Below are positions 1 through 4,516 of a stretch of DNA of 7,224 nucleotides, in pieces. Every line of letters begins with the position of its first letter. Within the stretch, counting starts at the first letter, position 1. The stretch is from Spirochaetota bacterium (GTDB taxonomy: Bacteria > Spirochaetota > Leptospiria > Turneriellales > Turneriellaceae), in contig JAKQXK010000386.1 of the NCBI GenBank assembly GCA_029561505.1, positions 1-7,224 of the forward strand. Direction: 5' to 3'. Both the position numbers and the translations under genes were made by a program. The notes under the pieces are model-generated. The model saw nothing but the letters and a program-made list of their open reading frames with translations, had not been told where the DNA came from and did no database searches.

Positions 1-34
1 AAATGACGGTGACGGGTAGTTTGGTATCGGCCAT
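1..34 (-). CDS. Start of a COG0523/G3E (CobW-type) GTPase, truncated by the window edge
   Basis: Reading leftward from an ATG at 34-32, the sequence gives MADTKLPVTVI before the window ends. Family knowledge: G3E P-loop GTPases of the CobW/YjiA/YeiR/ZNG1 group, which act as metallochaperones in the cytoplasm, commonly begin with a few polar residues and then LPVTV(L/I)SGFLGAGKTT, where the Walker A loop follows at once. Only the first strand is visible here, so the Walker A motif itself is outside the window. An in-frame stop (TAG on the minus strand at 52-50) shortly upstream bounds the start. No strong Shine-Dalgarno is seen. The gene is divergent from the flavoprotein at 116 and shares an 81-bp control region with a Fur/Zur-like dyad, which fits a metal-stress GTPase. 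With 11 residues the identification is suggestive, not secure. Confidence 0.5.
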   Translation of the reverse strand, partial: MADTKLPVTVI

Positions 35-66
35 GGGCGCATGTGGTAACTACATCCGCCCTGTAA

Positions 67-74
67 ACTATAAT
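67..74. promoter_or_regulatory. Overlapping divergent -10 elements (TATAAT rightward, TATAGT leftward)
   Basis: An exact TATAAT lies at 69-74 on the plus strand, and TATAGT reads leftward from 72 to 67. The rightward element would start transcription near 81, giving a leader of about 35 nt to the ATG at 116. The leftward one would start near 60, about 26 nt before the ATG at 34. Neither has a convincing -35 (rightward around 44-51; leftward TTCTTA at 96-91 is a 3/6 match), as expected for activator-dependent or AT-rich promoters. The assignment is inferred from sequence only. Confidence 0.45.
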
Positions 75-89
75 GAAAATTCGTTATCA
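74..89. promoter_or_regulatory. Fur/Zur-like dyad operator between divergent genes
   Basis: The sequence TGAAAATTCGTTATCA is flanked by AA and TT, giving AATGA and TCATT outer arms; 7 of the 10 half-site positions are complementary. It resembles Fur-superfamily boxes (TGATAAT-N-ATTATCA) but has a two-base centre. It sits directly on the end of the rightward -10 (69-74) and fills the spacer of the leftward promoter (72-67 to 96-91), so a bound repressor could close both. A related 16-mer lies at 1138-1153. Zur is favoured over Fur by the neighbouring COG0523-type start, since such genes are often zinc-repressed; this is inference. Confidence 0.45.
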
Positions 90-115
90 TTAAGAAAATT
101 GATTATGTTGCGGAA

Positions 116-1018
116 ATGCGAAAGACGACAGATGTACTGATTATTGGCGGGGGCCCTGCTGGCCTTGCTGCAGCGATGGCACTCGGGCGCATGTTGCGCA
201 CCGCGCTTGTCTGTGACGACTCGCGGCCACGCAATGCCGCATCGAGCCACGCGAACAATTTGCCCGGGTTTGACGGTATTCACCCCGCCGAGTGGCGCGC
301 GAAGGTTCGGCAAGAACTGACAAAATACAAGACTGTCTCGTTCTTTGATGGCGCTGTGCTTTCGGTCACCGGCGAAGACCAGCTGTTCGTCGCCACGCTC
401 GCCAATGGCGAAAGGCGCAGCTTTCGCAAGGTGATTTTGGCGCACGGCATCGTCGACCGACTGCCCGAGGTAACGGGCTTTCACGAACTCTGGGGCCAGT
501 CTGTCTTTCATTGCCCCTATTGCCACGGTTTCGAAGTTCGGGGCAAGCGACTCGGGGTTGTCGCGAATGGAAAGTTTGCCGAACATCTGACCCCAATGGT
601 CGGTGCGCTTTCGGCGGATGTCATTCTCTTCACGCAGGGCAAGTCGCAGCTTGCGCCAACGACCCTTGCCACGTTTCAGAAGCGCGGTTTTCAAATCGTC
701 GAATCTGCAATCACCGCTCTCGAATACAAAGCGGAAAAACTGGAGGCAGTTATCTGTGGGCCAGATCTCAGGTTCAATCGCGACGCGCTTTTTTTGGGGC
801 CGATACCGCCCCTCATAATGAAATCCGCTATCGGCGAGACGTTGGGCTGCGAAAAAAATGAGATGGGCTTCTATAAAGTCGACGAGATGCGCCGCACGAC
901 AGTGCCCGGGGTCTTTGCCGGTGGCGATATCATGTCCATGGCCCACTCGGTGGCTGGCGCTATGGCCGCCGGGCAAATGGCAGGCGCGGGTGCGGTAATG
1001 GAACTCGTCACGACCTAG
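116..1018 (+). CDS. Thioredoxin-reductase-like FAD/NAD(P) disulfide oxidoreductase
   Basis: This 300-residue cytoplasmic flavoprotein has the two-nucleotide-domain layout of the thioredoxin reductase superfamily. The FAD dinucleotide fold is at the N-terminus (VLIIGGGPAG, residues 7-16). A redox pair CPYC (133-136) sits in the HCPYCHGFE context, and the C-terminal FAD-contacting motif is GVFAGGD (265-271). The CPYCHG context is that of the COG0492 branch containing fungal GliT-like dithiol oxidases and many uncharacterised bacterial proteins, not of classical TrxB with CATC. The expected NAD(P) glycine motif is altered: G147-V-V-A-N-G152-x-x-A155 has Ala150 at the usual second glycine. No thioredoxin gene adjoins it, so the partner is unknown. 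The start ATG is 27 nt downstream of the dyad, with only a weak GGAA before it; no upstream in-frame start is better. It may reduce a small disulfide or oxidise a dithiol; the substrate cannot be read from sequence. Confidence 0.9.
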   Translation: MRKTTDVLIIGGGPAGLAAAMALGRMLRTALVCDDSRPRNAASSHANNLPGFDGIHPAEWRAKVRQELTKYKTVSFFDGAVLSVTGEDQLFVATLANGERRSFRKVILAHGIVDRLPEVTGFHELWGQSVFHCPYCHGFEVRGKRLGVVANGKFAEHLTPMVGALSADVILFTQGKSQLAPTTLATFQKRGFQIVESAITALEYKAEKLEAVICGPDLRFNRDALFLGPIPPLIMKSAIGETLGCEKNEMGFYKVDEMRRTTVPGVFAGGDIMSMAHSVAGAMAAGQMAGAGAVMELVTT

Positions 1019-1133
1019 CACAATCGGGCGGGTTGCCCTTACGCCGGGAGTGTTTGCGTTGTATGGCCGCATGTAAATAAATCTTAATTCCCAATAAAAA
1101 CGGTCGCCAAAGTACCTGACTGACCATTTAATG

Positions 1134-1157
1134 ATATTGATAGCTCATTATCAATAT
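1134..1157. promoter_or_regulatory. Perfect 9-bp inverted repeat, Fur/Zur-like operator candidate
   Basis: The arms ATATTGATA (1134-1142) and TATCAATAT (1149-1157) are perfectly complementary around the 6-bp centre GCTCAT. The core TGATAGCTCATTATCA (1138-1153) matches the operator candidate at 74-89 at 12 of 16 positions, including TGA at the left, TC in the middle and TTATCA at the right. It lies in an AT-rich gap about 75 bp before the lipoprotein start, where an operator is expected. TTGATA at 1137-1142 resembles a -35, but no good -10 follows, so the promoter is not placed. Repression by a Fur-family protein is inferred. Confidence 0.45.
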
Positions 1158-1219
1158 TTTGTTGCCAGTCAGACTCGCATCCCATTGCTGCCTTAACCCA
1201 AAAAAATGGGCAAACCCTA

Positions 1220-1226
1220 AGAGAGG
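1220..1226 (+). promoter_or_regulatory. Ribosome binding site AGAGAGG for the lipoprotein
   Basis: The purine-rich AGAGAGG lies 5 nt before the ATG at 1232 and fixes that start. It is one of the clearest Shine-Dalgarno sites in the window; most other genes here have weak ones. Confidence 0.6.
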
Positions 1227-1231
1227 CATCT

Positions 1232-2236
1232 ATGAAAAATAAATCACTGATAATTATGACCGGCATTTTGACCCTTACAATAGCAGCGTGCAATAACAAA
1301 ACCCAAGAAGAGGCTTCGCTCAATACCACGACGACACAGTCGCTCGGCTCTGGCTCCATCGCCTTTGTCTCAGAAAGAAACGACAATGACAATGAAATCT
1401 ACTTGATGAACCTGGCCGACCAGCGGGTCATTCGGGTTACGACTAATACCGGTAACGACCTCGCACCCCGGTTCAACCTAGACGGCAATAAGCTTCTCTT
1501 CAACAGCCGGCGCTCTGTTGCCCACGGCCATAACAGGCCCGAAATCTATAGAATCGAGTTCCCTGCAAAGACCGTCGAACGGATGACGACGACGGCAACA
1601 ACCGACGAGAACCAGCGGGGCGCGTGGTATCCCGATGACAATAGCATTATTTGGCAAAGAGGCACCTACTTTCCGACGGGGTATCTGCGCTTCATAAAAA
1701 TGGATGTCACATCAAAAGCTGAAACAGTTCTTTACGACACCGGCAGCAAGCTGCACGCAGCGCCGGCCATTTCACCTGCCGACGCAAATGCGCTCGTGTT
1801 TCAGTCGAACAAAGACGTTGCTACAACATTTCCCAGCCGACTTTACAAAATGAATCTCACGACATCTACCGTTACCAACTTCGTGTGGCCCGACAACGGC
1901 GACGCAACCGCCGGCGGCTCAGATATTGACCCACGCTGGTCGCACGACGGTCAGTACATAGCGTTTGCCTCTGCCCGAAACGGCGGCGATGACTACAGGC
2001 ATATCTACGTCGTGAAGGCCGACGGCTCTGAGCTTACACAAATTACGACAGGTGACTTCTCCGATTCTTCGCCCGATTTTTCACCCGACGGTGAAGAGAT
2101 CGTATTTCAGTCAGACCGCGATGGGCAAGAATACAGTATCAACATCGTGAATATCCAGACTAAGGCAGTGAGAGCGGTTGGCGAAGGCAGAACACCAGTT
2201 TGGTCGGCCAACAATCTCTCAGAACTGGGTTATTGA
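1232..2236 (+). CDS. TolB-like beta-propeller lipoprotein (PD40 repeats)
   Basis: The 334-residue protein begins with a lipoprotein signal peptide: basic MKNK, a hydrophobic stretch (residues 6-19) and lipobox I-A-A-C with Cys20 as the predicted lipidated residue. A Ser/Thr/Gln/Asn-rich tether follows to about residue 40. The rest is built of repeated WD40-like/PD40 blades, most clearly at 42-72 (IAFVSERNDNDNEIYLMNL), 76-110 (PRFNLDGNKLLFNSRR), 231-271 (PRWSHDGQYIAFASAR, IYVVKADGSELTQIT) and 277-315 (PDFSPDGEEIVFQSDRDG). Weaker blades lie at 127-170 and 176-215, and TPVWSANN (321-328) looks like the opening of a last, incomplete one. TolB has such a propeller, but that is a soluble periplasmic protein encoded with tolQRA and pal, none of which is here; this one is membrane-anchored and stands alone. 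The likely role is protein or ligand binding at the envelope. Its upstream dyad suggests metal-responsive control. The ligand is unknown. Confidence 0.88.
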   Translation: MKNKSLIIMTGILTLTIAACNNKTQEEASLNTTTTQSLGSGSIAFVSERNDNDNEIYLMNLADQRVIRVTTNTGNDLAPRFNLDGNKLLFNSRRSVAHGHNRPEIYRIEFPAKTVERMTTTATTDENQRGAWYPDDNSIIWQRGTYFPTGYLRFIKMDVTSKAETVLYDTGSKLHAAPAISPADANALVFQSNKDVATTFPSRLYKMNLTTSTVTNFVWPDNGDATAGGSDIDPRWSHDGQYIAFASARNGGDDYRHIYVVKADGSELTQITTGDFSDSSPDFSPDGEEIVFQSDRDGQEYSINIVNIQTKAVRAVGEGRTPVWSANNLSELGY

Positions 2237-2244
2237 ACAGCAGC

Positions 2245-2278
2245 CGAAGCGGCGTAGATTTCATGTCTCGTCGCTTCG
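2245..2278. terminator. Hairpin between convergent genes, possible bidirectional terminator
   Basis: CGAAGCGGCG (2245-2254) pairs with CGTCGCTTCG (2269-2278), giving a 10-bp stem with one G-U wobble and a 14-nt loop. It starts 8 bp after the lipoprotein stop and lies about 20 bp beyond the stop of the leftward small gene. No proper T-run follows on either strand (only TTCTCTT rightward), so it is a weak intrinsic terminator at best, and may serve as an RNA 3'-end stabiliser. Confidence 0.4.
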
Positions 2279-2298
2279 AGTTCTCTTGCCCCATGAGT

Positions 2299-2541
2299 TC
2301 ACATAAACAGCCCCCATTCGCTGCGCTCTGTCTCGCGGCATTGCAGATGCGCAGTTGCCATGGCGACCGTGTTCGCGAAGTCGTAGAAGTCTTCGCGCGT
2401 AAACGCGACCTTGAGGTTGTCGAATGTCAAAACAGTATGCCCGCAGGCATAGGTCTCAGCCCGCGCGACCTTGCCCTGCGCGAGCAGCTCGCCACAGCGA
2501 TGCGGCCGGCGTTGATGAAGAGGATTGCTCTGGTTTTCCAT
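2299..2541 (-). CDS. Small Cys/His protein downstream of a Fur-type box, function unknown
   Basis: This 80-residue product has no transmembrane segment or signal peptide. Notable features are HRCGE with His15 and Cys16, ACGH with Cys33 and His35, a C-terminal Cys68, and a compact core LTFDNLKVAFTREDFYDFANTV (38-59) that looks like two strands and a helix. The H-C...C-G-H spacing could bind a metal. The core recalls small iron-regulated Cys-containing proteins such as the DUF6686 type (pattern C-G-x-x-x-L-x-F-x-N-L-x-L-x-x-x-R-E-D-F); this is from memory and unverified. Codon choice supports a real gene: GC-rich third positions and mostly TTC for Phe, as in the neighbours. The start ATG at 2541 has CAGG 8 nt upstream, and an in-frame stop lies at 2574-2572. 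A perfect Fur-type palindrome lies 41 bp upstream. An opposing longer reading frame covers the same bases but lacks any recognisable feature. Confidence 0.6.
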   Translation of the reverse strand: MENQSNPLHQRRPHRCGELLAQGKVARAETYACGHTVLTFDNLKVAFTREDFYDFANTVAMATAHLQCRETERSEWGLFM

Positions 2542-2581
2542 AGTGGCAGCCTGAGCAAGCTGGCTACCCTGTCAACCTAAT

Positions 2582-2596
2582 TGAGAATGATTCTCA
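2582..2596. promoter_or_regulatory. Perfect Fur box (7-1-7 palindrome)
   Basis: TGAGAATGATTCTCA is an exact 15-bp palindrome of the 7-1-7 type and differs from the core Fur consensus TGATAATNATTATCA only by one substitution in each half. Boxes of this exact form are typical of iron-responsive Fur sites in proteobacteria. It lies in the 62-bp gap after the phosphofructokinase stop and 41 bp upstream of the small Cys/His gene. It most likely controls that gene, because the phosphofructokinase is transcribed into it, not from it. No clear -10/-35 pair could be assigned. Confidence 0.65.
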
Positions 2597-2603
2597 CTTG
2601 CTT

Positions 2604-3602
2604 TTAACTACCCATGATGCGCACCAGCTGCACCATCTCGGGCTCAACGGCTCGTACACCCACCGTTGCCTCTATCAGATAAGCAGGTATAATATGCCCG
2701 CCGCGCATTGCGGTGAAAACCCCCGTCATACGATTTTTCAGAAAACGAACCGCCGCTTCGCCCATACGCGAACCCCAGACGCGGTCGTGTGACGTGGGCG
2801 AACCACCGCGCTGAATGTGCCCGAGCACAGAGACTCTGATGTTGAAGCCGACTTTTTGCTGCACCGTTTCAGCGAGCTTAAACGCACCACCACTGTCGTC
2901 ACCTTCAGCGACCACGACGATACCAAAGCGTTTACCTTTCTTACGACCGTCGAGCAGACGTTTGGCTACGACATCCGCGTCGGTTTTTTCTTCGGGTATC
3001 ACCACGTCTTCGGCCCCTGAGGCGAGCCCCACAGAGAGCGCGATCTGCCCCGATTTGCGCCCCATCACTTCGACAAAAAACACGCGGCCATGCGAAAGCG
3101 CCGTGTCTCTGAGTTTGTCGATCGCTTCAACCGCAGTCTGCACCGCAGTATCAAACCCGATTGTATAGTCAGTGCCGGGAATATCATTGTCGATCGTGCC
3201 CGGTATGCCGACGACCTGGCCCTTGTAGATTTCGCTGAGCGCCATGAGACCACGAAAAGATCCGTCGCCGCCGACAACGCACAGCGCATCGATCTTTGCG
3301 GCCACGAGGTTGTCCGCAGCTTTTTTCAGACCTTCTGGGGTTTGAAATTCGGCAGAGCGCGCAGTGCCAAGCACGGTGCCACCCTGGTTGATGATCATGC
3401 CCATATCACGCGAACTCAGTTCGCGGATTTCATTGTTCAAGAGACCTTCATACCCGTTTTGAATGCCGAACACGTGGTAATGTTCCCAGAGAGCAGAGCG
3501 CACAAACGCCCGAATTGCCGCGTTCATTCCCGGTGAATCGCCGCCAGAGGCGAGAATCGCTACGCGTTTATCTTCGTGTCTATTTCCCACCTCATCCCCC
3601 AA
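2604..3602 (-). CDS. pfkA: ATP-dependent 6-phosphofructokinase
   Basis: Catalyses phosphorylation of fructose 6-phosphate to fructose 1,6-bisphosphate, the committed step of glycolysis, in the cytoplasm. In the 332-residue reading the motifs are in order: LASGGDSPGMNAAIR (17-31), GGDGS (111-115), PGTIDND (134-140) with the catalytic Asp138, MGR (180-182) and GHIQRGGSP (261-269). Gly114 in GGDGS and Gly135 in PGTIDND are the ATP-type residues; PPi-dependent enzymes usually carry Asp and Lys there. Length fits the PfkA family (about 320). The start is uncertain. TTG at 3602 has AGGAG 6 nt upstream; GTG at 3590 is an alternative (328 residues). Both lie in or at the edge of a palindromic element, so residues 1-5 (MGDEV) are encoded by repeat sequence. 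It follows the crotonase gene on the same strand, 81 bp away, and could be read from that transcript through the hairpins. Confidence 0.95.
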   Translation of the reverse strand: MGDEVGNRHEDKRVAILASGGDSPGMNAAIRAFVRSALWEHYHVFGIQNGYEGLLNNEIRELSSRDMGMIINQGGTVLGTARSAEFQTPEGLKKAADNLVAAKIDALCVVGGDGSFRGLMALSEIYKGQVVGIPGTIDNDIPGTDYTIGFDTAVQTAVEAIDKLRDTALSHGRVFFVEVMGRKSGQIALSVGLASGAEDVVIPEEKTDADVVAKRLLDGRKKGKRFGIVVVAEGDDSGGAFKLAETVQQKVGFNIRVSVLGHIQRGGSPTSHDRVWGSRMGEAAVRFLKNRMTGVFTAMRGGHIIPAYLIEATVGVRAVEPEMVQLVRIMGS

Positions 3603-3684
3603 CCCCTTCTCCTAAAGGAGAAGGGGAGCTTTGCAAACCCCTCTCCTTTAGGAGAGGGGTCGCGCTCTCGCGCGGGGGTGAGGT
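3589..3684. repeat. Multi-hairpin palindromic repeat element (REP/MITE-like)
   Basis: About 96 bp made almost wholly of inverted repeats. The outer ends are an imperfect inverted repeat: 3589-3599 against 3674-3684, ten of eleven matching (ACCTCA(T/C)CCCC). Inside are a perfect hairpin with 11-bp arms CCCCTTCTCCT (3603-3613) and AGGAGAAGGGG (3616-3626), and a second with 11-bp arms ACCCCTCTCCT (3637-3647) and AGGAGAGGGGT (3650-3660). A small CGCGC/GCGCG stem follows (3661-3665/3670-3674). The two large hairpins are near copies of each other. Similar CCCCTCTCC-AAAGG-AGAGGGG repeats are, from general knowledge, dispersed in many bacterial genomes. It carries no gene and so would need help to move. 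It fills the gap between two genes exactly, ending in the crotonase stop codon and in the phosphofructokinase start region. Confidence 0.75.
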
Positions 3685-4451
3685 TATTGCCATTTCGGTC
3701 TCCTTTTCTCTACAATAGACCTGAGCCCTTCTTGCGTGACTGCGCTCGTCATGATCGTGGCGAGCGCATGCGCATCGTTATCTGTCAGCTCGGCGAATAT
3801 TTTTCTGTAAGGTTCGGTACGTGCCCTTTTCATGCCCGTCAAAGTCTGCAACGGGCTTTTGGCGAGTTTTTCTGCAAACTTCAGAGTTTCGCTCAGCAGG
3901 GTCTCTTCTGAATAAATCTCGTCAGCCAGGCCAATCTCTTGCGACTCAGGTCCCTTCAGCGATTTACCCGCGAAAAGTATGTCTCGAGTTTTCTGAATGC
4001 CGATCAGATCTTGCATATAACGCGCCACAAAAGCGGGAAAATTCATGCCGAGTAGCGCCTCGGGAAAACCAATTCGCGCTGACTTGTCTGCCATGAATCT
4101 CCAGTCTGAAAAAAGTGCAAAGACAGCCCCTGCCCCCATTGCATGTCCGTTGAGGCATGCAATGATGGGCTTCTCAAAAAAGAAGAAATATTGCGCCGTC
4201 TCGTTCACCAGCCGGCAAACCTGGTGATTGTATTCGAATGTCTGCCCGAGAAACAGCGCCGGTTCAAAACCGTTGGAAAAATACCCCGAATCATTGCCGG
4301 TGAATATAACAACCCTCACCTCTTCGTTGCCCGCGAGCGCACGCAGCGCGTCGCGTATGCCTTCGAAGCTGTCTGCAGTCAGCGTATTGGCTGCATTGTG
4401 GTTGATCTTGATGAGGGCGACACGATTACGTATCTGCGTATCCAGGCTCAT
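3684..4451 (-). CDS. Crotonase-fold protein, enoyl-CoA isomerase-like
   Basis: A cytoplasmic acyl-CoA-binding enzyme of the enoyl-CoA hydratase/isomerase superfamily, 255 residues from the chosen start. Numbered from the longer frame that begins at ATG 4508, the first oxyanion-hole region is FSNGFEP (77-83), where hydratases have FSAGADL. The second is NGHAMGAGAVFAL (120-132). GFPEALLG (147-154) follows. Aligned to hydratase, Val129 replaces the catalytic Glu144, while Glu150 keeps the Glu164 position. One acid at the second site is the pattern of delta3,delta2-enoyl-CoA isomerases, so isomerase or another non-hydratase activity is more likely. ATG 4451 was chosen because ten residues before RVALIKIN is the family norm. 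ATG 4508 lies 8 bp after the chemoreceptor stop and could be translationally coupled, adding 19 residues unlike the family. Neither start has a good ribosome site. Confidence 0.88.
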   Translation of the reverse strand: MSLDTQIRNRVALIKINHNAANTLTADSFEGIRDALRALAGNEEVRVVIFTGNDSGYFSNGFEPALFLGQTFEYNHQVCRLVNETAQYFFFFEKPIIACLNGHAMGAGAVFALFSDWRFMADKSARIGFPEALLGMNFPAFVARYMQDLIGIQKTRDILFAGKSLKGPESQEIGLADEIYSEETLLSETLKFAEKLAKSPLQTLTGMKRARTEPYRKIFAELTDNDAHALATIMTSAVTQEGLRSIVEKRRPKWQ

Positions 4452-4516
4452 GGTGCAAGGCTGCACCGAGATTTGCGCCGTCAAGGATGACGTCTTCGCG
4501 CAAACCATAGGTCATA

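Noticed and set aside
3..140. A short rightward frame starting MTVTGSLVSAMGACGN
   Set aside because: It overlaps both the leftward GTPase start and the flavoprotein start in another frame, spans the operator, and has no ribosome site or family resemblance.
68..1072. A 334-codon open frame on the minus strand opposite the flavoprotein
   Set aside because: It mirrors a clear flavoprotein gene with conserved motifs, and its own translation has no recognisable domain; it is an antisense shadow and also spans the divergent promoter region.
1084..1392. A 102-codon minus-strand frame across the gap before the lipoprotein
   Set aside because: It covers the dyad and the lipoprotein signal peptide on the opposite strand, and its sequence looks like a chance hydrophobic translation.
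2200..2580. A 126-codon rightward frame overlapping the end of the lipoprotein gene
   Set aside because: It is opposite the small Cys/His gene, runs through the hairpin and lacks any domain; codon choice and the Fur box favour the leftward reading.
3090..3536. A 148-codon rightward frame within phosphofructokinase
   Set aside because: Antisense to the strongly conserved kinase motifs; no independent support.
3603..3660. The two tandem hairpins read as a CRISPR-like repeat pair or a rho-independent terminator
   Set aside because: The two units are palindromic themselves and separated by only 10 bp, with no spacer-repeat array; no T-run follows on either strand, so neither CRISPR nor a standard terminator fits.
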